A stretch of DNA of 64,000 bases from Palsa-504 sp050011155 (GTDB lineage Bacteria; Actinomycetota; Actinomycetes; Streptosporangiales; Streptosporangiaceae). The stretch spans positions 12,747-76,746 of the forward strand of contig JBEKJP010000017.1 in assembly GCA_050011155.1 (NCBI GenBank), read 5' to 3'. Below, piece after piece: positions 25,853 to 34,549 of this stretch (its first letter is position 1; the number at the start of each line of letters is the position of its first letter). The notes under the pieces are model-generated. The model did no database searches, was not told where the DNA came from, and worked only from the letters and a program-made list of their open reading frames with translations. The translations under genes were made by a program, and so were the position numbers.

Positions 25853-27925
25853 ATGGCCCGCAGCTTGCTCGTCGCGCCGGTCGCCGATCATTCCGCCCTG
25901 GCCCGGACGTGCCTGGGGCTGCTGCGGGCGCTGGACCGGCAGGGCGTCAAGGTCGCCTTCGTCAAACCAGTGGCACAACCCAGCGCCGACGGCGGCCCGG
26001 ACCGGTCCGCCGAGCTGGTGGCCGCGGTCGCCGCGCTCCGGCCCCCGGAACCGCTCAGCACCGCCCTCCTGGAGCAGCAGCTCAGCCAGGGCGAGCTGGA
26101 GGTCGTGCTGGAAAAGATCGTCGCGGCTTGGGAGCCGGTCTACGACGGGTCCGACGTGGTCGTGATCCAGGGCCTCAGCCCGGCGCCCTCAAGGCTGTAC
26201 GCCAGCTCGCTCAACGAGGCGCTGGCCCGTGCGCTCGACGCCGATGTCGTGCTGGCCGGCTACTGGCCCGCGAATGGCGACGTGGAGGGACTGGCCGAGC
26301 AGTTTGCCATCGCAGCCAGCGGCTACGTGGCCGGCGAGCAGGCGCGGGTGGTCGGCTGCGTGATCCACGGCCTGCCCGCCGCCGGTGCCGTCGTGGCGGC
26401 CGGACTGCGGGCCGCCCTGGCCAGGCGGCAGCTCTCCGTCGTGGCGGCGGTGCCGCACCGTCCCGGGCTGACGTGGCCCAGGATGCGCGATCTGGTACGC
26501 CACCTGCAGCCGCGGATCCTGCATGAGGGCGATATGTCCCGCCGCATCAGGGAGGTGGCGGTATTCGCCCAGGGGATTCCGGGCGGCATTCGCGCCCTGG
26601 ACACCGGAAGGCTGGTGGTGGTCCCCGGCGACCGGCACGAGGTGATCATGGCCGCATACCTGACCGAGCTGAGCGGGACCCACCTGGCCGGCTTGCTGCT
26701 GAGCACGGGGACCGCCCCCGATCCCAGGATCAGCAAGCTCACCCGGGCTACCGCGGCCGTCGGCCTGCCGGTCCTGCTTGTGGACGACGACAGCTACCAG
26801 ACCGCCATGCGGGTGCGAGATCTCGACCCGGGGCTGCCAGTCGATGACCTGGAACGAATCGAGCGGGTGACCGACAACGTGGCTGATGCGCTCGATCCGT
26901 CCTGGCTGGAGTCGCTGACGGGCGTGTCCCGGTCGCGGCGGCTGAGCCCGGCGGCGTTCCGCTATCAGCTGGCCGAGCAGGCCCGGGCCGCTGACGCGCT
27001 GGTCGTCCTGCCGGAGGGGACCGAGCCCCGGACCGTCCGGGCCGCGGTCGCGTGTGCCGAACGCGGCATCGCTCGGTGCCTGCTGCTCGGCGCCCCCGAC
27101 AAGGTGGCTGCCCAGGCCGCGCAGCTCGGCCTGAACCTGCCCGAGGGCGTCACGGTGGTCGATCCGCGTGCCGTCGCCGAGCGCTACGTCGCCCCGCTGG
27201 TCGAGCTGCGCCGGCACAAAGGCTGGAGCGAGGATGTAGCCCGCGAGCACCTGGCCGACCCGGTCACGGTCGGCACGATGATGCTCCAGCGGGGCGAGGT
27301 CGACGGCCTGGTCTCCGGGGCGGTGCATACCACCGCGAGCACGGTCCGCCCCGCGCTGCAGATCATCGGGCCCAAGCCGGGCGCCCGCCTGGTCTCCTCG
27401 ATCATCTTCATGTGCCTGCCCGATGAGGTCGTCGTCTACGGCGACTGCGCCGTCAACCCGCAGCCGGACGCCGAGGACCTGGCCGACATCGCCATCCAGA
27501 GTGCGGCGTCGGCCCGGGTGGTCGGCATCGAGCCGCGGGTGGCGATGATCAGCTTCAGCACCGGGACCTCAGGGACGGGGGCGGACGTGGACAAGGTGGC
27601 CGAGGCCACCCGGATCGTGCGCGAGCGCCAGCCGGATCTGCCCGTCGATGGCCCGCTGCAGTACGACGCCGCTGCCATCGCCTCGGTCGGGCAGGCCAAA
27701 CGACCCGGTAGCCCGGTGGCGGGCCGGGCGAGCATTTTCGTCTTCCCCGACCTGGACACCGGCAACACGACCTACAAGGCCGTGCAGCGCAGCGCGCGGG
27801 TTGTCAGCATCGGCCCGATGCTGCAGGGCCTGGCCAAGCCGGTGAACGACCTCAGCCGCGGCGCCCTGGTCGAGGACATCATCTACACGATCGCGCTGAC
27901 CGCCATCCAGGCCCGCGCCACGTAA
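25853..27925 (+). CDS. pta: Phosphate acetyltransferase, long two-part form
   Basis: A 690-residue phosphotransacetylase. Residues about 1-220 are the N-terminal BioD/CobQ-like domain (VKVAFVKPVAQP). Residues about 225-340 are the DRTGG domain. Residues about 365-690 are the PTA_PTB catalytic domain (VVLPEGTEPRTVRAAVACAERG, TASTVRPALQIIG, KRPGSPVAGRASIFVFPDLDTGN, YKAVQRSA). It converts acetyl-CoA and phosphate to acetyl-phosphate. It starts 12 nt after enolase with a weak ribosome site. Acetate kinase is not in the window. Confidence 0.95.
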   Translation: MARSLLVAPVADHSALARTCLGLLRALDRQGVKVAFVKPVAQPSADGGPDRSAELVAAVAALRPPEPLSTALLEQQLSQGELEVVLEKIVAAWEPVYDGSDVVVIQGLSPAPSRLYASSLNEALARALDADVVLAGYWPANGDVEGLAEQFAIAASGYVAGEQARVVGCVIHGLPAAGAVVAAGLRAALARRQLSVVAAVPHRPGLTWPRMRDLVRHLQPRILHEGDMSRRIREVAVFAQGIPGGIRALDTGRLVVVPGDRHEVIMAAYLTELSGTHLAGLLLSTGTAPDPRISKLTRATAAVGLPVLLVDDDSYQTAMRVRDLDPGLPVDDLERIERVTDNVADALDPSWLESLTGVSRSRRLSPAAFRYQLAEQARAADALVVLPEGTEPRTVRAAVACAERGIARCLLLGAPDKVAAQAAQLGLNLPEGVTVVDPRAVAERYVAPLVELRRHKGWSEDVAREHLADPVTVGTMMLQRGEVDGLVSGAVHTTASTVRPALQIIGPKPGARLVSSIIFMCLPDEVVVYGDCAVNPQPDAEDLADIAIQSAASARVVGIEPRVAMISFSTGTSGTGADVDKVAEATRIVRERQPDLPVDGPLQYDAAAIASVGQAKRPGSPVAGRASIFVFPDLDTGNTTYKAVQRSARVVSIGPMLQGLAKPVNDLSRGALVEDIIYTIALTAIQARAT

Positions 27926-27948
27926 CTGGCCCGGAGTCCGGCGGCGTC

Positions 27949-28569
27949 TCAGCCGCGGTGGCCGCTCCAGTGCGGGCCGCTCGCCCGCCATTCGGATTCC
28001 CAGGCGCCCAGCCGCCGGCGGTCGAGCGCCTGGCGGACGAACCCGGAGGCGGCCATTAGCACCAGCCACGACAGCAGGCACGTGGCCATGACGGCGAGGC
28101 AGACGTAGCCGACGATGACGCGGTGGTCCGACGGCGGGTCGGTGACCTCGCCGGACGGGTCGGTCCAGGTCCGCACCGTGCTGCCCTTGAGCGCTCCGGC
28201 CACGGCCAGGATCTCGCCGGTCCGGGGCGGGTGCCCCGGCGGCTGCCAGCGGGCCAGCACCCAGGTGATCTGCACCGACGTGTACGGATCCGGCGGCCCG
28301 GACGCCGGGGCGTTCTGCAGCAGGACCGCGGTGACGAGATGATCTCCCACCTGCTCGGCTTGAGCCAGACGCAGCGCCCGGTGGTCGGCCCATCGCCCGA
28401 CGGCAACCGCACCGGCGGGTACCGCCACCACGAGCGCGATGACCAGGACCAGCCGCAAGGCGGCCTCGATCCGGTCCGTACCGCGGCGCAGCGGGTTGTG
28501 GTCGAAACCGAACCATCGGACCATCCGGACCAGGCGCCTGTCCGGTCTGCCGTTCGCGCGGTCGCGCAT
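27949..28569 (-). CDS. Rv1733c-type membrane protein (second copy)
   Basis: A 206-residue protein with an N-terminal helix ALRLVLVIALVVAVPAGAVAVG followed by RWADH, a soluble middle (VQITWVLARWQPPGHPPRTGEI, VRTWTDPSGEVTDPP), and a C-terminal helix VGYVCLAVMATCLLSWLVLMA. It is closer to canonical Rv1733c than the copy at 24034. The ATG at 28569 is preferred over GTG 28578 because GGGAGGTGA then sits at the right distance. A DevR-box-like site lies 86-99 bp upstream. Confidence 0.78.
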   Translation of the reverse strand: MRDRANGRPDRRLVRMVRWFGFDHNPLRRGTDRIEAALRLVLVIALVVAVPAGAVAVGRWADHRALRLAQAEQVGDHLVTAVLLQNAPASGPPDPYTSVQITWVLARWQPPGHPPRTGEILAVAGALKGSTVRTWTDPSGEVTDPPSDHRVIVGYVCLAVMATCLLSWLVLMAASGFVRQALDRRRLGAWESEWRASGPHWSGHRG

Positions 28570-28654
28570 GGCATTCACCTCCCGGCGGTGAGTTGGGCTC
28601 CAAGCCTGTCGCGCCCGTCCCGGCCCGGGCAGGGTCTACCGGGAACCGGGTATC

Positions 28655-28668
28655 GGGACCTTGTGCCC
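28655..28668. promoter_or_regulatory. DevR-box-like site before the second Rv1733c-like gene
   Basis: GGGACCTTGTGCCC keeps GGGAC and CCC at the right spacing but not the central G of the right half. It lies upstream of the minus-strand membrane-protein gene. Confidence 0.45.
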
Positions 28669-28759
28669 TATTGGCTCGCCGGGAGGGTGAGAAGGCTGGC
28701 GGTAGCCGGGGCCGCAGTACGCGCCGGGCCCGGTCGCGGTCGTCCGCCCCGGATGATCA

Positions 28760-28773
28760 AGGACTTAAGCCCC
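28760..28773. promoter_or_regulatory. DevR-box-like site before the arginine deiminase operon
   Basis: AGGACTTAAGCCCC has the central CTTAAG palindrome and a CCCC end. It lies 95-108 bp before the permease start on the plus strand. Confidence 0.55.
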
Positions 28774-28867
28774 TGCCAGCCCAGTTCTCCCCGTGGGAAT
28801 GCTGAGGAGAAATGAGTTGAATAGTCCACTCGGGGTGCCTCATGAGGGCGCCCGGGAGGAGGCTTCG

Positions 28868-30286
28868 ATGTCTATCCTCATCCATCCGCGGTATCGCGGG
28901 CACGATCAGGAACCCGCGCCTAGCCGGGCTCAGAGCAAGGCCCACGCCTTGGGCCTGACGTCGGCGACCGGCCTGGTCGTCGGGAGCATCGTCGGGACCG
29001 GGGTCTTCGCCATGCCGGCCGTGCTGGCCGGAGCGGGGACCAGCTCCATCGCCGTCCTCGGCGTCATCGCCGTCGGCGCCATGCTGCTGGCCGTGCTTTT
29101 CGGCCAGCTGACCCGGCGGATCCCGAAGTCCGACGGCGGGCTCTACGCCTACGCCCGGCACGAGTTCGGCGACTTCGCCGGCTACCTGACCGGCTGGTGC
29201 TACTGGATCCAGGCCTGGGCGGGCAACGCGGCCATCGTCTCGGCCTGGGTGTTCTACGTCGACGCCCTGTTCGGCATCAAGCCGTCGGGCCTCGGCAACT
29301 GGGGCATCGCCTTGACCGGCTTGTGGATCCCGGCCGTGATCAACCTGGCCGGGGTCAGGCAGATGGCCTGGTTCCAGAACCTGACGGTGATCCTCAAGTT
29401 CCTGCCGCTGCTGTTCGTCGGCGTGGTGGGCTGGTTCTTCGTCAGCAAGGCGAACTTCGGCCCGTTCAACGCCTCGGGCGGCAGCCTGTACGGCGCGATC
29501 GGCATCGCGGCCGGCGTGGCCCTGTTCTCCTTCATCGGGGTCGAGGTCGCGGCGATCACCGCCAAGCGGGTGAAGAACCCGCGGGTCAACGTGGGCCGCG
29601 CCTCGCTGCTCGGTACGGGTGCCAGCGCCATCCTCTACCTGGTGGTGTCGGCCGCGGTCATGGGCCTGGTCCGGCACCACGCGCTGGTCGGCAACACGGC
29701 GCCGTTCGTGACCGCGTTCGCGACGATCTTCACCCACGGCGCCTGGGCCGGCAAGCTGGTGGCCGCGCTCGCCGTGACCTCCGGCATCGGCGCGCTTAAC
29801 GGCTGGACGCTGGTCACCACCGAGGTGGCACGGGCCGCGGCCGAGGACGGCCTGTTCCCGCGCGCGTTCGCCTGGACCGATCGCAAGGGCACGGCGTGGT
29901 TCGGCGTGCTGACGGCGGCGTTCCTGCCTTCCCTGCTGATGCTGTGGAGCTACACCACCGCGACCGGGCTGACCGTGTTCACCGACCTGGTGGACCTGAC
30001 CGTGGTCACCGTCGCCATCCCGTACCTATTCTCGGCCGCCGCGCAGCTGGCCTACCTGGTGTCGAAGCGGCGCCGGGTGCAGGGCTGGGCGCTGGCCAGG
30101 GACCTGGTCATCGCGGGCGCCGGCGTGCTGTTCTCGATGTGGGTCACGTTCGCGGCCGGCTACCAGTCGGTGTACCAGGCCCTGATCCTGGTGCTCGCGG
30201 GCGTGGTCCTGTACGCCTTCCTCAAGGCGCACCGGGAGGACACCGGCCAGGTCGCGACCCCGGCTGACAACGGACCGGAGGCCTGA
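28868..30286 (+). CDS. APC-family amino acid permease, probable arginine/ornithine antiporter
   Basis: A 472-residue transporter with about twelve hydrophobic segments. The first contains the APC substrate motif GLVVGSIVGTGVFAMPAVLAG. Further signatures are RIPKSDGGLYAYARHEFGDFAGYLTGWCYW and the long helix-loop AALAVTSGIGALNGWTL. The basic amino-acid antiporter (APA) subgroup is the nearest fit. Placement 1 nt before arginine deiminase points to arginine uptake against ornithine. The ATG at 28868 follows GGGAGGAGG. Confidence 0.85.
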   Translation: MSILIHPRYRGHDQEPAPSRAQSKAHALGLTSATGLVVGSIVGTGVFAMPAVLAGAGTSSIAVLGVIAVGAMLLAVLFGQLTRRIPKSDGGLYAYARHEFGDFAGYLTGWCYWIQAWAGNAAIVSAWVFYVDALFGIKPSGLGNWGIALTGLWIPAVINLAGVRQMAWFQNLTVILKFLPLLFVGVVGWFFVSKANFGPFNASGGSLYGAIGIAAGVALFSFIGVEVAAITAKRVKNPRVNVGRASLLGTGASAILYLVVSAAVMGLVRHHALVGNTAPFVTAFATIFTHGAWAGKLVAALAVTSGIGALNGWTLVTTEVARAAAEDGLFPRAFAWTDRKGTAWFGVLTAAFLPSLLMLWSYTTATGLTVFTDLVDLTVVTVAIPYLFSAAAQLAYLVSKRRRVQGWALARDLVIAGAGVLFSMWVTFAAGYQSVYQALILVLAGVVLYAFLKAHREDTGQVATPADNGPEA

Positions 30287-30287
30287 G

Positions 30288-31508
30288 ATGACCTTCAGCG
30301 TCCAGTCCGAGGCGGGCCAGCTCCGCCAGGTCATCGTGCACCGGCCCGGCCTGGAGCTGTCCCGGCTGACCCCGCGGAACGCGGCCGAGCTGCTCTTCGA
30401 CGACGTGCTCTGGGCCTCCAAGGCCAAGGAGGAGCACGACGCGTTCGCCGAGGCGCTCCGCGAGAAGGGCGTGCGGGTCCACTACTTCGGGCAGCTCCTG
30501 GGCGAGACCCTCGAGCTGCCCGAAGGCCGGGCCTTCGTCCTGGACCGGCTGTGTACGGCGGAGATGCTCGGGCCCAACCTCATCGCGCCGCTGCGCCGGC
30601 TGTTCGACGATCTCGACGGGCCGGCGCTGGCCGAGTTCCTGGTCGGCGGCGTGCTCAAGGCCGACCTGCACCCGGCCGGGGCGCACAGCCTGAAGTGGGA
30701 CATGCTCCGGGCCGACGACTTCGTGCTGCCGCCGCTGCCCAACCACCTGTTCCCGCGGGACAACTCCTGCTGGATCTATCAGGGCGTGTCGGTCAACCCG
30801 ATGGCCAAGCCTGCCCGGCAGCGGGAGTCCCTGCACAGTCGCGCGATCTACCGGTTCCACCCGATGTTCGCCACCGCGGAGTTCACCCGGTACTACGGCG
30901 ACGACGACGCGAACCACCAGCCCGCCACGGTCGAGGGCGGCGACGTGCACGTGCTCGGGCACGGCGCGGTGATGATCGGGATGGGCGAGCGGTCCACCCC
31001 GATGGCGGCCGAGCTGCTGGCGGTCGCGCTGTTCCGGGCCGGGCAGGCGAACCGGGTCATCGCGGTCGAGCTGCCCGCCTCGCGGGCCATGATGCACCTG
31101 GACACCGTCATGACCATGATCGACCGCGACACCTTCGTCCAGTATCCCTACCTGGAGCGGCAGCCCCGTTCCTGGACGCTGACCCCGAACGGGGGCGAGT
31201 ACACCGTCTCGGTCACCCGCAACCACGACCTGTGGGAGACGGTCGCCGAGGTGCTCGGGGTGGACAAGGTCACGGTGCTGAGCACCGACGAGGACATCCG
31301 GGCGGCCGAACGGGAGCAGTGGGACGACGGCACCAACTATCTCGCCGTGGCCCCCGGCGTCATCGTCGGCTACGAGCGCAACGTCGCGACCAACACGATG
31401 CTGCGCAAGCACGGCATCGAGGTGATCACCATCGCCGGCAGCGAGCTCGGCCGCGGCCGGGGCGGGCCGCGCTGCATGACCTGCCCGATCGAACGGGATC
31501 CGGCCTGA
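30288..31508 (+). CDS. arcA: Arginine deiminase
   Basis: A 406-residue enzyme that hydrolyses arginine to citrulline and ammonia. Family motifs are present: LFPRDNSCWIYQGVSVNPM, TVEGGDVHVLGHGAVMIGMG, MMHLDTVMTMID (His), and the C-terminal GGPRCMTCPIERDP with the nucleophilic Cys of the MxCP-type ending. The ATG lies 1 nt after the permease stop, with GGAGG inside the permease end, so the two genes are coupled. It would generate citrulline for arcB and raise cytoplasmic pH. Confidence 0.95.
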   Translation: MTFSVQSEAGQLRQVIVHRPGLELSRLTPRNAAELLFDDVLWASKAKEEHDAFAEALREKGVRVHYFGQLLGETLELPEGRAFVLDRLCTAEMLGPNLIAPLRRLFDDLDGPALAEFLVGGVLKADLHPAGAHSLKWDMLRADDFVLPPLPNHLFPRDNSCWIYQGVSVNPMAKPARQRESLHSRAIYRFHPMFATAEFTRYYGDDDANHQPATVEGGDVHVLGHGAVMIGMGERSTPMAAELLAVALFRAGQANRVIAVELPASRAMMHLDTVMTMIDRDTFVQYPYLERQPRSWTLTPNGGEYTVSVTRNHDLWETVAEVLGVDKVTVLSTDEDIRAAEREQWDDGTNYLAVAPGVIVGYERNVATNTMLRKHGIEVITIAGSELGRGRGGPRCMTCPIERDPA

Positions 31509-31520
31509 AGGGAGCACGAG

Positions 31521-32543
31521 ATGAACGTGCGAGGACACACCATGAATCTGCAAGGACGCAACCTGCTCAAGGAGACCGACCTCACCGCCGGCGAATTCCT
31601 CGGGCTGGTCGAGCTGGGCCGCCGCCTGCGGCTGCAGAAGCGGATGGGCATGAAGAACAACCGGCTGGCCGGCCGCAACATCGCGCTCATCTTCGAGAAG
31701 ACGTCCACCCGGACCCGTTCGGCGTTCGAGGTGGCCGCGCACGACGAGGGTGCCCACGTGACCTACCTGGGACCGGAGGACTCGCATATCGGCCGCAAGG
31801 AGTCGGCGAAGGACACCGCCCGGGTGCTGGGCCGGATGTTCGACGGGATCGAGTTCCGCGGCTCCGCGCAGGAGACGGTGGAGACGCTCGGCGCCTGGGC
31901 CGGGGTCCCGGTCTGGAACGGGCTCACCGACGAGTGGCATCCGACCCAGATGCTGGCCGACATCCTCACCATGCGAGACAACGTCCGCAAGCCGCTGACC
32001 GAGGTCAGCTACTGCTACCTCGGCGACGGGCGCAACAACGTGGCGAACTCGCTGCTGGTGACCGGGGCGATGCTGGGCATGGACGTGCGGGTCTGCGCGC
32101 CTGTCTCGCTGCAGCCGCCGGCCCGGGTGCAGGAGATGGCCGGCAAGCTGGCCGCCGGCTCGGGCGCCCGGCTGCTAGTGTCCGCGGACGTGCCGGCCGC
32201 CGTGGCGGATGCGGACTTCCTGTACACCGACGTCTGGCTGTCCATGGGTGAGCCGGCCGAGCACTGGGACGAGCGGATCGACCTGCTGCTGCCGTACCAG
32301 GTGAACCACGACGTGATCGCGGCCACGCGGAACCCGGCGGTGAAGTTCATGCACTGCCTGCCGGCCCTGCACAACCGGGAGACCGGGATCGGGCGGCTGC
32401 TGTACGAACGGCGTGGGCTCGAAGCCCTCGAGGTGACCGAGGAGGTCTTCGAATCGTCCGCCTCGGTCGTGTTCGACCAGGCCGACAACCGGCTGCACAC
32501 GATCAAGGCCCTGATGGTGGCCACCGCGGGCAACCTCCGATGA
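31521..32543 (+). CDS. arcB: Ornithine carbamoyltransferase, catabolic by context
   Basis: A 340-residue transcarbamylase with the carbamoyl-phosphate loop FEKTSTRTRSAFEVAAHDEG, the motif SHIGRKESAKDTARVLGRM, and MHCLPALHNRETGIG with the conserved HCLP. In this operon it would phosphorolyse citrulline to ornithine and carbamoyl phosphate. The carbamate kinase needed to turn carbamoyl phosphate into ATP is not next to it or elsewhere in the window. The ATG at 31521 or an in-frame ATG at 31542 could be the start. The first is used because AAGGGAG precedes it. Confidence 0.93.
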   Translation: MNVRGHTMNLQGRNLLKETDLTAGEFLGLVELGRRLRLQKRMGMKNNRLAGRNIALIFEKTSTRTRSAFEVAAHDEGAHVTYLGPEDSHIGRKESAKDTARVLGRMFDGIEFRGSAQETVETLGAWAGVPVWNGLTDEWHPTQMLADILTMRDNVRKPLTEVSYCYLGDGRNNVANSLLVTGAMLGMDVRVCAPVSLQPPARVQEMAGKLAAGSGARLLVSADVPAAVADADFLYTDVWLSMGEPAEHWDERIDLLLPYQVNHDVIAATRNPAVKFMHCLPALHNRETGIGRLLYERRGLEALEVTEEVFESSASVVFDQADNRLHTIKALMVATAGNLR

Positions 32544-32578
32544 GGATCGTCGCCGCGCTCAGCAGGCCGGGACCGCCA

Positions 32579-33415
32579 TCACGATGACGGGACGATGACG
32601 ACGGGACCGTGCGCGTGGCTCAGCACCGCATGGCGGACAGAGCCGGGACCGGGGAGGTCGGCATGCCGCGCATGCCGCGCGCGCCGGCCGATCACCATCA
32701 GGTCGGCGCGGGCGGACAGGCCCACCAGGACCCGGGCGGCGTGGCCGGGCAGGACCTCCTGTCCGGCCGGGACGCCGGGATACTTCTCCTGCCACGTCCG
32801 CAGCACTTCCGCCAGTCCGACGCAAGCATCGGCCGGCATCGGCCCGGGCGCCTGCCAGGCATGAACCGCCAGCAGGCTGGCGTCACGCAGATCGGCCTCC
32901 TCGAAGCCGAAGGCGAGCGCGCCGGCGCAGTCGTCTGGATCACCCACGCCCACGATGACCTGCCCGTGCGGGGCGGCGGCCTGGCCGCGGACGACCACGA
33001 CCGGGCAGCCCGCGTGGGCCGCCACATACCGGCTCACCGAGCCCAGCGTCATCGCCGTGAACGCCCCGATTCCGCGGGAGCCGACGACCAGCATCGAAGC
33101 GCTGGACCCGATCCTGGCGATCGTCTGGGCAGGCGGGCCCCCCAGCGGATCGGCCGCGATCACCAGGCCAGGAGCCCGCCCGGCCGCCCTGGCCGCCGCC
33201 GTCTTCAGGGCCTGCTCGCGTTCGGAGCGGATGAGGTCGGCGATGCGGTCGCGGTCCGGCCGCAGCTGGAGCGGAATGGTCCAGGGCAGCAACGACATGG
33301 CGGACACGATCCGCAGTGGCACGGTGCGCAGCAGGGCCTCCGCGGCAGCCCACTCGACCGCGCGCAGGGACTCCTCAGAACCGTCCGTAGCGGCCACGAT
33401 GGCCTTGATTGTCAT
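32579..33415 (-). CDS. Tandem universal stress protein (two USP domains)
   Basis: A 278-residue tandem USP. Domain 1 (residues 1-145) has VAATDGSEESLRAVEWAAAEA and an intact ATP loop VVGSRGIGAFTAMTLGSVSRYV. Domain 2 (residues 150-278) opens with QVIVGVGDPDDCAGALAFGFEEA and ends RADLMVIGRRARHARH...GSVRHAVLSHAHGPVVIVPS, where the loop is partly kept. AGGAGGG precedes the ATG. It is a paralogue of the next gene on the same strand, and the two share the KAIVA/KPIVA start and LVGLSARADL motif. DosR regulons carry several tandem USPs of this type. Confidence 0.92.
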   Translation of the reverse strand: MTIKAIVAATDGSEESLRAVEWAAAEALLRTVPLRIVSAMSLLPWTIPLQLRPDRDRIADLIRSEREQALKTAAARAAGRAPGLVIAADPLGGPPAQTIARIGSSASMLVVGSRGIGAFTAMTLGSVSRYVAAHAGCPVVVVRGQAAAPHGQVIVGVGDPDDCAGALAFGFEEADLRDASLLAVHAWQAPGPMPADACVGLAEVLRTWQEKYPGVPAGQEVLPGHAARVLVGLSARADLMVIGRRARHARHADLPGPGSVRHAVLSHAHGPVVIVPSS

Positions 33416-33498
33416 GACTGGCCCTCCTTGCTCGAGTCCGCACCATCATCGTGATCTCATGCCGATGCGGGCGGCAGGGCGTTCGGCCCGTAGCTGGG

Positions 33499-33512
33499 CG
33501 GACCAAGGTCCT
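33499..33512. promoter_or_regulatory. DevR-box-like site before the first tandem-USP gene
   Basis: CGGACCAAGGTCCT contains GGACC-AA-GGTCC, the same core as the site at 23930. It lies 84-97 bp before the USP start. Confidence 0.6.
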
Positions 33513-33554
33513 GTCCGGCCGGGAGCCCCGGCGGGACAGGACGGAGTTGCTGGT

Positions 33555-34430
33555 TCAGGCGGAGGGCACGATGGCGACGGGGCCGTGCGCGTGGTTCAGT
33601 ACGGCGTGCCGGACCGAGCCCGGGCCCTGCAGATCGGGATGCCGGTCATGCCGGCCGATGACCACGAGGTCGGCCCGGGCGGACAGGCCGACCAGCGCCC
33701 GGCCCGGGTGACCGTGCACGACATCCTGGCTGACCTGGACGTCGGGGTACTTGGCCCGCCATTCGTCGAGCAGGGCGGTCAGGTGCCTGCCCGCGTCCGC
33801 CGCGGCGGCCTGCTGCTCCGGCGCCGTGAACATCTGTCCGGCCCGGGAGATCTCGGTCTGCGGTGTGTGCCAGGAATGCAGCGCCAGCACACTAGCCTGG
33901 CGCAGGCTCGCCTCCTCGAAGGCGAAGGTGAGCGAGTCGCCGCAGTTATCCAGATCGCCGACGCCCACGCCGACGAGGCCATGCGGGCTCGGGGCCTCGT
34001 CCCGGACGACCACGACCGGACAGGAGGCGTGGCTGGCGGCGTAGCGGCTGGCCGAGCCGAGCAGCAGGGCGGTGAAGGCGCCGATGCCACGGGAGCCGAC
34101 CACCAGCATCAGCGCGCCGGAGCCGCTCGCGACGATCGCCTCGGCAGGCGGCCCGCTCAGCTGGTCGGTGTCGATCAGCACGCCGTGAGCCGCCTGGGCG
34201 GCCCGCTCGGCCGCGGCGGCCAGCGCGCTGTCGCGCGCCTTGACCAAGACGTCGGTTACCGTGTCGTACTGGCTCGCGCCCGCGCGGGACAGCATCCGGG
34301 GCAGCAACACCGCCGCGGCTACGATCCGCAGCGGGGCGCCGCGGAGCGCGGCTTCCCTGGCGGCCCAGCCGACCGCCCGCAGGGATTCCTCAGAACCATC
34401 CGTACCGGCCACGATGGGCTTGGCTGCCAT
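33555..34430 (-). CDS. Tandem universal stress protein (two USP domains)
   Basis: A 291-residue paralogue of the USP at 32579. Domain 1 holds VAGTDGSEESLRAVGWAAREAA and the intact nucleotide loop VVGSRGIGAFTALLLGSASRYA. Domain 2 opens LVGVGVGDLDNCGDSLTFAFEEA and ends VVIGRHDRHPDLQGPGSVRHAVLNHAHGPVAIVPS. A 15-residue insertion (TEISRAGQMFTAPEQ region) separates the halves of domain 2 compared with its neighbour. GAGGAGG lies before the ATG. The perfect DevR-type site at 34536 is about 106 bp upstream. Confidence 0.92.
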   Translation of the reverse strand: MAAKPIVAGTDGSEESLRAVGWAAREAALRGAPLRIVAAAVLLPRMLSRAGASQYDTVTDVLVKARDSALAAAAERAAQAAHGVLIDTDQLSGPPAEAIVASGSGALMLVVGSRGIGAFTALLLGSASRYAASHASCPVVVVRDEAPSPHGLVGVGVGDLDNCGDSLTFAFEEASLRQASVLALHSWHTPQTEISRAGQMFTAPEQQAAAADAGRHLTALLDEWRAKYPDVQVSQDVVHGHPGRALVGLSARADLVVIGRHDRHPDLQGPGSVRHAVLNHAHGPVAIVPSA

Positions 34431-34535
34431 TGTGCTCGTCCTCCTCGACGGGCCCCGATGGGCCTGTAGTTCTACTCACGGTCATCATGACCGCGGCCTG
34501 GTCCGCAGCTAGGGTCGTTCCGGCCCGAAGACCCG

Positions 34536-34549
34536 GGGACTAAAGTCCC
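34536..34549. promoter_or_regulatory. Perfect DevR-box core GGGACTAAAGTCCC
   Basis: This 14-mer fits the M. tuberculosis DevR consensus core GGGACTWWAGTCCC exactly. It overlaps the last codon and stop of the CBS-BON gene and lies 106-119 bp before the tandem-USP start at 34430. Confidence 0.8.
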
